In this document: piece after piece, positions 22,861-33,100 of the stretch
Position numbering within the stretch: position 1 is the first letter of the stretch
Layout of the letters: each line of letters opens with the position of its first letter
Assembly: GCF_027922165.1 (NCBI RefSeq)
Contig: NZ_BSFD01000001.1
Location: 328,883-392,882, forward strand
Direction: 5' to 3'
Length of the DNA: 64,000 nt
Origin: Brevundimonas intermedia
GTDB taxonomy: Bacteria > Pseudomonadota > Alphaproteobacteria > Caulobacterales > Caulobacteraceae
The notes under the pieces: model-generated
What the model was told of the DNA's origin: nothing
The model's input: the letters and a program-made list of their open reading frames with translations, nothing else
The model's database searches: none
Position numbers and translations under genes: made by a program

Positions 22861-25173
22861 CTAAGCCGGGCCGACCAGCCGGAACTGGGCCGTCGAACCG
22901 CCCTGAGCATGGGGCGCCAGCCACAGATCGAACAGGCCCGGCTCGATCCGATAGGTGTTGTCCTCGCCGATAAAGCCCAGCTGGCGGGCGTTCAGGCTGA
23001 AGCGCACCGTCTCGCTCTGGCCCGGCCGCAGCGTCACCCGCTTGAAGTCCTTCAACAGCCGCCCCGGCTGGGTCAGGCTGGCGACCCGGTCGTGGATATA
23101 GAGCTGCACCAGCTCCTCGGCGACATGGGCGCCCTGGTTGATGACGGTCACGGCCACGTCCAGCGTCCCGGCCCAGGCCAGTTGATCGCTCGCCATCTGG
23201 ACCGGACCATAGGCCACCTCGCCATAGGTCAGGCCATAGCCGAACGGATACAGGGCCGTATTGGTCGTCTCGCGATAGCGGGCCTTGTATTCCTCGATCG
23301 GCAGGTCCGGATTGGCCGGCCGGCCGGTGTTCTTGTGGTCGTAGGAATAGGGCTGCTGGCCCGACTTGTGCGGGAAGCTGATCGGCAGGCGGGCCGAAGG
23401 GCCGTGATCGCCGAAGAGGACGTCGGCGACGGCGTTGCCCATCTGCTCGCCCAGGAACCAGGTGACGACGATGGCCTGGGCGTTCTTGACATTGCCCTCC
23501 AGCGCCAGGGCTCGCCCGTTGCGCAGCAGGATGACCATGGGCTTGCCGGTGGCGGCCATGGCGTCGACCAGGGCCTGTTGCGGGGCCGGGACGACGATCT
23601 CGGTGCGCGACTGGGCCTCGCCGGACATCTTCTGGCTCTCGCCGATGGCCAGGACGATGACGTCGGCGTTTGCGGCGGCGCGAATGGCCTCTTCGATGCC
23701 GCCGTCCAGCGGGGTCTCAATACCCGAGCCGCGCGCGACAGTCAGGCCTTGCGGATCGGTCATGGCGGCGCGGAAACCGGCCTCCAGCGACACCCGGCGC
23801 TCAGGCGCGCCCCAGATGGTCCACGGTCCCCAGACATTGTCCACGTCGTCGGCAAAGGGCCCGACCAGGGCGATCTTCTGGTTCTTGTTCAGCGGCAGGA
23901 TCTGGTTGTCGTTCTTCAGCAGCACCACAGCCTTGCGGCCCGCCTCGCGCGACAGATCGATGTGTTCGCGCGACCCGACCACGGCCTTTTCACGCACGGG
24001 GTCCGTGCCCCGATACGGGTCGTCAAACAGACCGAGGGCCGCCTTGGTCGTCAGAAGGCGGCGCACCGCCTCGTCCAGCCGAGCCATCGACACCTCGCCG
24101 CTCGCCACCAGGCTGGGCAGGTGTTCGAGATAGAGGCCCGAGACCATCGACACATCGACACCGGCGTTGAAAGCAATACGCGCGGCGTCGCGGCCGTCCT
24201 CGGCGAAGCCGTGGGCGACCAGCTCCTGTTCAGAGGTGTAGTCGGAGACGACGAAGCCTTCGAAACCCCATTCGCCGCGCAGGATGTCGGTCAGCAGTTT
24301 GCGGCTGCCCGATGCGGGCACGCCGTTCACGTCGTTGAAGGCGCTCATGATCGACAGGGCGCCGGCGTCCACCGAGGCCTTGAACGGCGGCAGATAGACC
24401 CCGCGCAGCGTCTGTTCGCTCATGTCGGTGGTGTTGTACTCGACCCCGCCAATGGCGCCCGAATAGGCGGCCATGTGTTTGGCGGTGGCCAGGACGGCGT
24501 CGCGATCGTCCAGACCCTTGTCGCCCTGGAAGCCGCGCACCCGGGCGGCGGCCAGCAGATTGTTCAGCAGCACGTCCTCGCCGGCGCCCTCGACATTGCG
24601 GCCCCAGCGTTGGTCGCGCGCCACGTCCACCATGGGGGCGTAGGTCTGGTGGACAGCCGAGGCGGCCGTCTCTACCGCCGCCGCACGCGCGGTGCGGCGC
24701 GCCAAGTCGGTGTCGAAAGCCGCAGCCTCGGCCAGGGGCACGGGGAAGATGGTGGACAGGCCGTGGATCACGTCCGCCGCAAACAGCAGCGGAATTTTCA
24801 GACGCGACTCCTCAACCGCCACCTGCTGGATACGGCGGCCGGTCTCGGCGCCGATGCCGTTGAACAGGGAGCCCACCTTGCCTTCGCGGATCATGGCGGT
24901 GACGCGCGCGGGGTCGCCCGTGCCGTCCAACGGGTTGACCGCGGTCGGCATCCAGCGGAACGGATCGGCCAACAGGTTCAGCTGCCCCGCCTTCTCTTCG
25001 ACCGTCATCGCCGCGATCAGATCCTCGATCCTCTGGCGGTGACGTTGAACGGTGCGCGAGATTTCAGCGGAAACAGGCATGGGGAAGACTCCGGCGCCCA
25101 TCAGGGCGAGAAGCCCCAGGCCAGACAAGAAGTTTCGACGGGAAGCCGAAGGCTTTATAGGTCGCGTCTTAAT
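22861..25173 (-). CDS. bglX: Beta-glucosidase, GH3 (BglX-like), Tat-exported
   Basis: A GH3 beta-glucosidase/xylosidase. The N-terminal TIM-barrel has LLFAADVIHGLSTIFPVPL and KHMAAYS; the nucleophile is Asp in FVVSDYTSEQEL. The alpha/beta sandwich and a C-terminal fibronectin-like domain (QLYIHDRVASLTQPGRLLKDFKRV) follow. The start at 25173 is an ATT codon: AAGGAG at 25180-25185 lies six bases before it. The resulting N-terminus MKTRPIKPSASRRNFLSGLG, then a hydrophobic stretch, is a good Tat signal. The TTG at 25128 would remove the twin arginines and has no ribosome site. This gives 770 residues. Periplasmic location inferred; the substrate could be beta-glucoside or xyloside. Confidence 0.85.
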   Translation of the reverse strand: MKTRPIKPSASRRNFLSGLGLLALMGAGVFPMPVSAEISRTVQRHRQRIEDLIAAMTVEEKAGQLNLLADPFRWMPTAVNPLDGTGDPARVTAMIREGKVGSLFNGIGAETGRRIQQVAVEESRLKIPLLFAADVIHGLSTIFPVPLAEAAAFDTDLARRTARAAAVETAASAVHQTYAPMVDVARDQRWGRNVEGAGEDVLLNNLLAAARVRGFQGDKGLDDRDAVLATAKHMAAYSGAIGGVEYNTTDMSEQTLRGVYLPPFKASVDAGALSIMSAFNDVNGVPASGSRKLLTDILRGEWGFEGFVVSDYTSEQELVAHGFAEDGRDAARIAFNAGVDVSMVSGLYLEHLPSLVASGEVSMARLDEAVRRLLTTKAALGLFDDPYRGTDPVREKAVVGSREHIDLSREAGRKAVVLLKNDNQILPLNKNQKIALVGPFADDVDNVWGPWTIWGAPERRVSLEAGFRAAMTDPQGLTVARGSGIETPLDGGIEEAIRAAANADVIVLAIGESQKMSGEAQSRTEIVVPAPQQALVDAMAATGKPMVILLRNGRALALEGNVKNAQAIVVTWFLGEQMGNAVADVLFGDHGPSARLPISFPHKSGQQPYSYDHKNTGRPANPDLPIEEYKARYRETTNTALYPFGYGLTYGEVAYGPVQMASDQLAWAGTLDVAVTVINQGAHVAEELVQLYIHDRVASLTQPGRLLKDFKRVTLRPGQSETVRFSLNARQLGFIGEDNTYRIEPGLFDLWLAPHAQGGSTAQFRLVGPA

Positions 25174-25179
25174 GGGGCG

Positions 25180-25185
25180 CTCCTT
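25180..25185 (-). promoter_or_regulatory. Ribosome binding site that decides the GH3 start
   Basis: AAGGAG on the minus strand, six bases upstream of the ATT codon at 25173-25171. No ATG, GTG or TTG lies at this distance. It marks ATT as the likely initiation codon of the Tat-signalled GH3 enzyme. Confidence 0.7.
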
Positions 25186-25310
25186 CGGGAAGTTCAGGCG
25201 GGGAAGACCAGACTACGAGTTCGTGGCCTAACCTCTGGCGACGGGCGCCGTCCAGACCCGCGTCGGATGTAAATGATGTAACTGCCCCAACGTCGACCAC
25301 GACAGGCGGC

Positions 25311-26093
25311 TCAACCCAGGGCTATGTCCAGGAACATCATACCGACCAGACCGATCATCAGCCCGATCATCGAGCTGTCACCCTTGGACTGTTCACGGGT
25401 CTGCGGAATGATCTCGGCGGTAACGACATAGATCATCGCGCCGGCGGCAAGACCCAAGCCCCAGGGCAGGGCGCCGGGCAGCATCCCTACGACGCCGGCC
25501 CCGATCAGACCACCGACAGGCTCGACCAGACCCGAGGCAAGCGCGCCCAGGAAGGCGGGCCCACGACCGTAGCCCAGCGAAGCCATAGCGGCCGAGACCG
25601 CCAGGCCTTCAGGCATGTTCTGGATGCCTATCCCCAGGGCCGTCGCAAGCCCCTGGTGCATGTCGCCACCACCGAAACTGACGCCCACAGCCGCGCCTTC
25701 GGGGAAGTTGTGCAGGGTGATGGCGATGATGAACAGCCAGATCCGGCGGGCCAGATGTTTCGATTGGGCCGGGCCGATGGCCAGCATGTCCACCGGCGCG
25801 AACCGGTTCATCAGACCGATAGCCGTCGCCCCGATCAGCACCGCCGCCGCCATTGTTCCCGCCGCCCAGGCCTGGGAAGCGCCGCCGGCCTGGAGCACGT
25901 CCACGCCGGGAATGATCAGCGAAAAGAACGAGGCCGCCAGCATGACCCCGGCGGCGAAGCCCAGCAGGACGCTCTGGGTCTGCTCGCTCGGCTTCTTGAG
26001 GAACAGCATGGGCACGGCGCCCACCGCCGTCATCATGCCCGCCGCAAGACTGCCCAGGGCGCCCGCAGCGATCGGGGAAAGGGATTCCATCAT
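25311..26093 (-). CDS. ZIP family divalent metal transporter
   Basis: A 260-residue integral membrane protein of the ZIP/GufA type that imports zinc or related divalent ions. Eight hydrophobic segments are visible. The metal-binding motifs are HNFPEGAAVG (TM4) and QNMPEGLAVS (TM5, where many members have HN). The first two codons are both ATG. It is divergent from proB, with a 64-base gap, so the promoters share this short region. No metal-responsive site was recognised. Confidence 0.9.
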   Translation of the reverse strand: MMESLSPIAAGALGSLAAGMMTAVGAVPMLFLKKPSEQTQSVLLGFAAGVMLAASFFSLIIPGVDVLQAGGASQAWAAGTMAAAVLIGATAIGLMNRFAPVDMLAIGPAQSKHLARRIWLFIIAITLHNFPEGAAVGVSFGGGDMHQGLATALGIGIQNMPEGLAVSAAMASLGYGRGPAFLGALASGLVEPVGGLIGAGVVGMLPGALPWGLGLAAGAMIYVVTAEIIPQTREQSKGDSSMIGLMIGLVGMMFLDIALG

Positions 26094-26157
26094 TCGCCTG
26101 CTGTGACGGCCGACACGGCAAGAGACAAGCCCGAACAGCCGCGTTAGAGAAACCTTC

Positions 26158-27315
26158 ATGTCCCAGGTCGCCTCCCCAGCCCCGCGCCCGGACGCCGCTT
26201 CCGCGCTGGAGGCGGCGCGCCGGGTCGTGGTCAAGATCGGATCCTCGCTGCTGATCGACGTCGAGACGCGGCGGCCGACGCACGACTGGCTGGCGGCCGT
26301 GGCCCGTGACTTGGCGACCTTGAAGGCGCAGGGGCGCGAGGTCATCGTCGTCTCGTCCGGCTCCATCGCCCTGGGGCGGGGCCGTCTGCCAAACCTGGGG
26401 ATCCGACTGGAGGATAAACAGGCGGCCGCCTCGGTCGGTCAGTCCCTGCTGATGGCCGCATGGTCCGAGGCCCTGGCGCCCCACGATCTGGTCGTGGGCC
26501 AGGTGCTGCTGACGCGCGACGACACGGAACGCCGCCGTCGCTGGCTGAACGCCCGCGCCACGGTCGAGGCCCTACTGGGCCACGGGGTCATCCCCATCGT
26601 CAACGAGAACGACACCGTTGCGACGGAAGAGATCCGCTATGGCGACAACGACCGGCTGGCGGCGCGCACGGCCCAGTTGGCGCGGGCCGATCTGTTGATC
26701 CTGCTGTCGGATGTGGACGGTCTCTACACCGCCGATCCGCGCCGCGATCCCAAGGCTGCCCATCTGCCGCTCATCGAGAGCCTCAGCCCCGATATCATGG
26801 CCATGGGCGGCGGCGCGAACGCTCAGGCCGGGGTCGGGACCGGCGGCATGGCGACCAAGCTGGCGGCGGCCCAGATCGCCCGCTCGGCCGGTTGCGCCAC
26901 CATCATCGCCTCGGGCCAGACGCTATCGCCGCTGAACGCTGTCCGGGCGGGCGGGCGGGCCACCCTGATCACCGCTCCCGACGGCCCTATGGCCGCCTAC
27001 AAGCAGTGGATCGCCGGCAGTCTGTCGCCGGCGGGATCCCTGGCGCTGGACGCCGGCGCCGTCGCCGCGCTGAGAGCGGGCAAGAGCCTGCTGCCCGCAG
27101 GGGTGACGGCGGTGGCCGGCGACTTTGAAAAAGGCGACTGCGTGCGCCTGACCGACGCCGAAGGCCGGGCGGTCGGCGTCGGCCTGGCCGCCTATGCCGC
27201 TGACGAGGCCGCCCGCATCCGGGGGCGCCGCAGCGACGAGATCGAGACGACCCTGGGCTATCGCGGGCCCTCGGTTCTGATCCACCGCGACGACATGGTT
27301 TTGGACGACCGATGA
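26158..27315 (+). CDS. proB: Glutamate 5-kinase
   Basis: A 385-residue enzyme that phosphorylates glutamate at the gamma-carboxylate, the first step of proline synthesis. The kinase domain has [45 protein letters not shown] and [16 protein letters not shown] domain follows at the C-terminus (about 290-370) with [19 protein letters not shown]. The length matches full ProB with PUA. It overlaps proA by ATGA, so the two are translated together. Confidence 0.97.
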   Translation: MSQVASPAPRPDAASALEAARRVVVKIGSSLLIDVETRRPTHDWLAAVARDLATLKAQGREVIVVSSGSIALGRGRLPNLGIRLEDKQAAASVGQSLLMAAWSEALAPHDLVVGQVLLTRDDTERRRRWLNARATVEALLGHGVIPIVNENDTVATEEIRYGDNDRLAARTAQLARADLLILLSDVDGLYTADPRRDPKAAHLPLIESLSPDIMAMGGGANAQAGVGTGGMATKLAAAQIARSAGCATIIASGQTLSPLNAVRAGGRATLITAPDGPMAAYKQWIAGSLSPAGSLALDAGAVAALRAGKSLLPAGVTAVAGDFEKGDCVRLTDAEGRAVGVGLAAYAADEAARIRGRRSDEIETTLGYRGPSVLIHRDDMVLDDR

Positions 27316-28574
27316 CCGACGTTAAGACCCAGATGCTGGAAAGAGGCCGCCGCGCCCGCGCCGCCGCCGCCCAACTGCGCGACGCTCCTGCGGCCGGCCG
27401 TACGCGCGTGCTGGAGATCCTGGCTGAAAAACTTGCCGCCGCCGAAGCCGACATTCTGGCGGCCAACGCCCGTGACGTGGACGCCGCGCGCGCCAACGGC
27501 ATGACCGAAGCCCTGATCGATCGGCTGTCGCTGACGCCCGCCCGCATCGCCGGCATGGCGCAGGCCGTGACGACCATCGCCGCCGTCCCCGACCCCCTGG
27601 GCGTCGAGACCGAACGCTGGACGCCCGCCAACGGCCTGGACATCGCCCGGGTTCGCACCCCCATCGGCGTGCTGGGCGTAATCTACGAAAGCCGGCCCAA
27701 TGTCACCGCCGACGCCGCCGCCCTGTGCGTCCGTTCTGGGAATGCGGCCATCCTCCGCTGCGGTTCCGACTGTCTCCAGTCGTCCCTGGCCATTGCCGCC
27801 CTGATCGCCGAAGCCCTGGCCGAGGCCGGCCTGTCCGCCGATGCGATCCAACTGGTCGATACGCCGGACCGCGAAGCCGTCGGCCTGATGCTGACCGGCC
27901 TGGACGGCGCAATCGACGTCATCATTCCGCGCGGCGGCAAGAGCCTGGTCGCCCGGGTTCAGGCCGAGGCCAAGACGGCGGTGCTCAGCCATCTGGAAGG
28001 CCTGAACCACACCTATCTGCATGAGGCGGCCGACCTGGAAACGGCGCGCGCCGTCGTCCTGAACGCCAAGATGCGACGGGTGTCCGTCTGCGGCGCGACC
28101 GAAACCCTGCTGGTGGATCGCGCGGGGGCCGAACGCCTGCTGCCCCCGGTCGCCGCCGATCTGATCGCCGCCGGATGTGAGTTGCGCGGCGACGCCGAGG
28201 CCGTCGCCCTGGTTCCCCAGATGAAACCCGCCGTCGAGGCCGACTGGACCACCGAATATCTCGCCGCCATTCTGTCGGTTCGGATCGTCGATGGTCTGGA
28301 CGCGGCGACAGACCATATCGCGCGCTACGGCTCGGGCCATACCGAGGCCATCCTCACCACCGACGCCCAGGCCGCCGAACGGTTTGCGGCGCGGGTGGAC
28401 AGCGCCATCGTGCTGATCAACGCTTCGACCCAGTTCGCCGACGGCGGCGAGTTCGGCTTCGGCGGCGAGATCGGCATCTCTACCGCCCGGCTGCACGCCC
28501 GCGGCCCGGTTGGGGCGGAACAACTCACGACCTACAAATATGTGGTGCGCGGTCAGGGCCAGACGCGGCCCTGA
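27312..28574 (+). CDS. proA: Gamma-glutamyl phosphate reductase
   Basis: A 420-residue NADPH-dependent enzyme of the aldehyde dehydrogenase superfamily that reduces glutamyl phosphate to glutamate semialdehyde. Landmarks are [37 protein letters not shown], the catalytic cysteine in [14 protein letters not shown] and [23 protein letters not shown] near the C-terminus. It overlaps the proB stop by four bases. proC is not in the window. Confidence 0.97.
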   Translation: MTDVKTQMLERGRRARAAAAQLRDAPAAGRTRVLEILAEKLAAAEADILAANARDVDAARANGMTEALIDRLSLTPARIAGMAQAVTTIAAVPDPLGVETERWTPANGLDIARVRTPIGVLGVIYESRPNVTADAAALCVRSGNAAILRCGSDCLQSSLAIAALIAEALAEAGLSADAIQLVDTPDREAVGLMLTGLDGAIDVIIPRGGKSLVARVQAEAKTAVLSHLEGLNHTYLHEAADLETARAVVLNAKMRRVSVCGATETLLVDRAGAERLLPPVAADLIAAGCELRGDAEAVALVPQMKPAVEADWTTEYLAAILSVRIVDGLDAATDHIARYGSGHTEAILTTDAQAAERFAARVDSAIVLINASTQFADGGEFGFGGEIGISTARLHARGPVGAEQLTTYKYVVRGQGQTRP

Positions 28575-28729
28575 AGAGCCAGGATTTGCTGTGCGGAACC
28601 CGAAAAACCGCGCAACGATTTCATTCCCATGCCGTCAACACGGGATTATTTTTGCAATTTAGTCATCTTTAGCCCCCGTCACGCAAACGGTAATTGCGCG
28701 GACCACGCCATTTGCGGCATATGCGCGGC

Positions 28730-30157
28730 ATGCATAAGACCCTGAAGCAAGGCGGGACTTTCGTCGTCGAACCACGCCGCCTCTCGAAGGCCTCAGCCGA
28801 ACTGCGCGCGCGCGGTTTCGGCGAGATCACGATTCCGCCCTCGACCGAGACGGCCGAGAAACAGGCGTCGCGCTGCACCGACTGCGGCGTGCCCTTCTGC
28901 CAGAACGCCTGCCCGCTTCAGAACAACATCCCCGACTGGCTGCGCCTGTCGGCCGAGAACGAGCCGCGTGAAGCCTGGCGTGTGGCGTCCCTGACCTCGA
29001 CCATGCCCGAAATCTGCGGCCGCATCTGTCCGCAGGACCGGCTGTGCGAAGGCGGCTGCACGCTGAACCAGTCCGGCTGGGACGCCGTCACCATCGGCTC
29101 GGTCGAGGCCTGGCTGGGTGATCAGGCCTTCGCCAACGGCTGGGTCGAGCCGATCCGTCCGGCGGCCGAACGCGGCGAGAGCGTCGGCATCGTCGGCGCC
29201 GGCCCGGCCGGTCTGGCCGCCGCCGACCGTCTGCGCAGTGAAGGCTATCAGGTCACCGTCTATGACCGCCACGACCGGGCCGGCGGCCTGCTGATCTACG
29301 GCATCCCCGGCTTCAAGCTGGAGAAGCACGTGGTGCAGCGGCGCGTGGACCGTCTGATCGACGGCGGCGTTCAGTTCGTGCTGGGCTGCGAGGTCGGCAA
29401 GGACGTGACCCTGCTCGAACTGCGCGAGCGCCATGACGTGGTCCTGCTGGCCATGGGCGTCTATCAGCCCCGCATCCTGTCGGCGCCGGGGCGCGGGCCG
29501 GATTCGACCGTGGCGGCCCTGTCCTATCTGACGCATCAGAACCGGCGCGACCTGGGCGACGCCGAGCAAGACGGCTGGCACGAGGCGCGCGGCAAGCGGG
29601 TGGTCGTCATCGGCGGCGGCGACACAGCCATGGACTGCGTCCGCACGGCCATCCGTCAGGGCGCGGCCAGCGTCACCTGCCTGTATCGTCGCGACCGCGA
29701 GAACATGCCGGGCTCGGCCCGCGAGGTGGTCAACGCCGAGGAAGAAGGCGTCGTCTTCGAATGGCTGGGCGCGCCCAAGGCCCTGCTGTCGCAAGGCGAC
29801 ACCGTCACCGGCGTTCGCGCCGCGCGGATGCAACTGACCGAGGCGGCTCCTGGCGAGCGGCGCGACATCGTGCCCGTCCCCGGCGCCGACTTCGACATTC
29901 CGGCCGACATCGTCATCGAAGCCCTGGGCTTCTCGCCCGAGCCGTTTGCCGCGCATGAGCCCGATCTGCGCCTGCGCGACGACGGCACCATCAAGGTCGG
30001 CTCCGTCAGCTTCGCCACCAGCCTGCCCGGCGTCTTCGCCGCCGGCGACGCGGTGCGCGGCGCCTCGCTGGTGGTCTGGGCCGTGCGCGAGGGCCAGGAC
30101 GCCGCCGCCGAGATCGACCGTTACCTGAAGACCCGCACCGAGGAGGTCGCGGCATGA
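28730..30157 (+). CDS. gltD: Glutamate synthase, small subunit
   Basis: A roughly 475-residue FAD and Fe-S flavoprotein that feeds NADPH electrons to the large subunit for glutamate formation from glutamine and 2-oxoglutarate. The N-terminal Fe-S region has CTDCGVPFCQNACPLQNNIPDW and CGRICPQDRLCEGGC. Then come the FAD motif GIVGAGPAGLAAADRL and the NADPH motif VIGGGDTAMDCV. A second in-frame ATG at 28721 is equally possible, and neither has a strong ribosome site. It precedes gltB and overlaps it by ATGA; many other bacteria have gltB first. Confidence 0.95.
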   Translation: MHKTLKQGGTFVVEPRRLSKASAELRARGFGEITIPPSTETAEKQASRCTDCGVPFCQNACPLQNNIPDWLRLSAENEPREAWRVASLTSTMPEICGRICPQDRLCEGGCTLNQSGWDAVTIGSVEAWLGDQAFANGWVEPIRPAAERGESVGIVGAGPAGLAAADRLRSEGYQVTVYDRHDRAGGLLIYGIPGFKLEKHVVQRRVDRLIDGGVQFVLGCEVGKDVTLLELRERHDVVLLAMGVYQPRILSAPGRGPDSTVAALSYLTHQNRRDLGDAEQDGWHEARGKRVVVIGGGDTAMDCVRTAIRQGAASVTCLYRRDRENMPGSAREVVNAEEEGVVFEWLGAPKALLSQGDTVTGVRAARMQLTEAAPGERRDIVPVPGADFDIPADIVIEALGFSPEPFAAHEPDLRLRDDGTIKVGSVSFATSLPGVFAAGDAVRGASLVVWAVREGQDAAAEIDRYLKTRTEEVAA

Positions 30158-33100
30158 CCCAATGGCTTGATAAGTACGAAGAGACCCGCGACCGCCTGGA
30201 AGCCGGCCACGCCTATGATCGCGCGTCGGAGCGCGACGCCTGCGGCGTGGGCCTGGTCTGCTCCATTGACGGCACGCCGCGTCGCGACGTGGTCGAATAT
30301 GCGATCCGCAGCCTGAAGGCCGTGGCCCACCGCGGCGCGGTCGATCCCGACGGCCTGTCAGGCGACGGCGCCGGCGTCATGTGCGAACTGCCGCAGGGCT
30401 TCTTCGCCGACCAGGTGGCCTCGATCGGCCAGTCGCTGCGTCCAGGCCCGATCTGCGTCGGCCAGGTGTTCCTGCCGCGCACCGACCTGGGCGCCCAGGA
30501 CCGCGCCCGCGCCATCGTCGAGACCGAGGCCCTGCGCGGCGGCTTCTGGATCTATGGCTGGCGCCAGACGCCCATCGACCTGTCGGTCGTGGGGACCAAG
30601 GCCGGCGCGACCCGGCCCGAGATCGAACAGATCATGCTGGCCCCGCCGCTGGACGACGCCGGCCAGCCGCTGGACGGCGAGGCGCTGGAGCGCGAGCTGT
30701 ATCTGTGCCGCCGCCGCATCGAGAAGACGGTCAAGACCGAGAACCTGGCCGCCGTCTATATCTGCACCCTGTCCGCGCGCTCCATCGCCTACAAGGGGAT
30801 GGTGCGGGCCGAGTTGCTGGGGAACCTGTACCCCGACCTGGAGGATCCGCGCTTCGTCTCGGCCTACGCCGTCTTCCACCAGCGGTATTCGACCAACACC
30901 TTCCCCGAATGGAAGCTGGCTCAGCCTTTCCGCATGCTGGCCCACAACGGCGAGATCAACACGCTGAAGGGCAACCTCAACTGGATGAAGTCGCACGAGA
31001 TCCGCATGGCCGCCCAGGCCTTCGGCGACCGTGACCGCGAGGTGAAGCCGGTGGTCCAGCCGGGCGGGTCGGACTCGGCCGCCCTGGACAATGTCATGGA
31101 GGTGCTGGTCCACGCCGGGCGCCCCGCGCCGATGGCCAAGGCCCTGCTGATCCCCGAGGCCTGGGCCAAGGACGACGTGGTCATGCCCGAGGCGCACCGC
31201 GCCTTCTACGCCTATTGCAACGCGGTGATGGAGCCGTGGGACGGCCCGGCCGCCATCTGCGCCGCCGACGGCCGTTGGATCGTGGCGGGCAAGGACCGCA
31301 ACGGCCTGCGTCCCCTGCGCGCGGTCGAGACCGTGGACGGCCTGCTGATGGCCGGATCCGAAGCCGGGCTGGTGCCGATCCCCGAGAGCCGGGTGAAGCG
31401 CCGCCTGCACATCGGTCCCGGCAAGCTGATCGCCGTCGATATGAAGCACGGCCGTCTGTACGACGAGCACGAGGCCATCGACGCCCTGGCCGCCGCCCAC
31501 CCCTATACAGACTGGCTGGGCAATATGGTCGATCTGGAGCCGATCATCGGCCCCGGACCAGAGCCCCGCTCAGCCTCGGGCGAGGACCTGACGCGCCGCC
31601 AGATCGCCGCCGGCTACAGCCGCGAAGATCTGGACCTGCTGCTGGACGCCCTGGTGCGCGACGGCAAGGAGGCTGTCGGCTCCATGGGGGACGACGCCCC
31701 GCCGGCGGTTCTGTCGGCCCTGCCGCGTCCGCTGAGCCACTATTTCCGCCAGAACTTCAGCCAGGTCACCAACCCACCCATCGACCCCCTGCGCGAAGCG
31801 GGGGCGATGAGCCTGAAGACGCGGTTCAAGAACCTGGGCAACATCCTGGCCCAGGAAGAGGCCCAGACCGACGTCTTCGTGCTGGACAGCCCGGTTCTGA
31901 CCAACGGCATGTACGAGCGGATGGTCGCGACCGTCGGCGCCGGTTCGACCGTGGTCATCGATTGCAGCTATGACACGCCGTCCGAGGGCGCCCGCGCCGG
32001 CGCCGGCCTGCGCGCGGCGCTGGACCGGATAATGGACGAGGCCGAGGCCGCCGCCCGCGACGGCGCGGCCCTGATCGTGCTGACCGATCAGCAAGGCTCG
32101 GCGACCCGTCTGGCCGCCCCGATGATCCTGGCCACGGCCGGGGTTCACGGCCGGCTGACCAGTGCGGGCCTGCGCACCTATTGCTCGATCGTCGTCCGCA
32201 CGGCCGAAACGCTTGATCCGCATGGTTTCGCGGTCCTGGTCGGAGTGGGCGCCACCACCGTCAACGCCTGGCTGGCCCAGGACCTGTTCCAGGAGCGTCT
32301 GGATCGCGGCCTGTATCCCGGCCTGACGCTGCGCGACGCCTGCCTGAACTACAAGCACGGCATCGAGGCGGGCTTGCTGAAAACCCTGGCGCGCAAGGGG
32401 ATCAGCGTCATCTCCGCCTATCGCGGCGGCTGCGAGTTCGAGGTGCTGGGCCTGTCGCGCGCCCTGACGGCCGAGTTCTTCCCCGGCGCCCCGTCGCGCA
32501 TCTCCGGCATCGGTTTAGCCGGTCTGGAGCAGGCGGCGATGAAGCGGCACAAGGTCGCCTGGGGCGAGGCCCTTCCCTCGCCCGCCATCGGCGGCTTCTT
32601 CAAGATCCGGTCGGGCGGCGAGGCCCACGCCCACGAAGCCAAGACCATCCACCTGCTGCAGGACGCCTGCAACCGGGGCGACTATCGCCGCTTCAAGCAG
32701 TTCTCCGAGGCCGTCCGCAATCAGCCGGATCTGTCCCTGCGCGACCTGCTGGACTTCCGCGAGGGCGTCGCCATTCCGGTCGATCAGGTCGAGAGCGTGT
32801 CGGACATCCGCCGCCGCTTCCTGACCCAGGCCATGTCCCTGGGCGCGCTTGGCCCCGAGGCGCACGAGACGCTGAACATCGCCATGAACCGCATCGGCGC
32901 CCGCTCGGTCTCGGGCGAGGGCGGCGAGGATCCGGAACGCTATCACCCGCGCGCCAATGGCGACGACGCCAACTCGGCGGTCAAGCAAGTCGCCTCGGGC
33001 CGGTTCGGCGTCACGGCCGAATATCTGAACCAATGCCGCGAAATCGAGATCAAGGTGGCCCAGGGCGCCAAGCCCGGCGAGGGCGGGCAACTGCCTGGCT

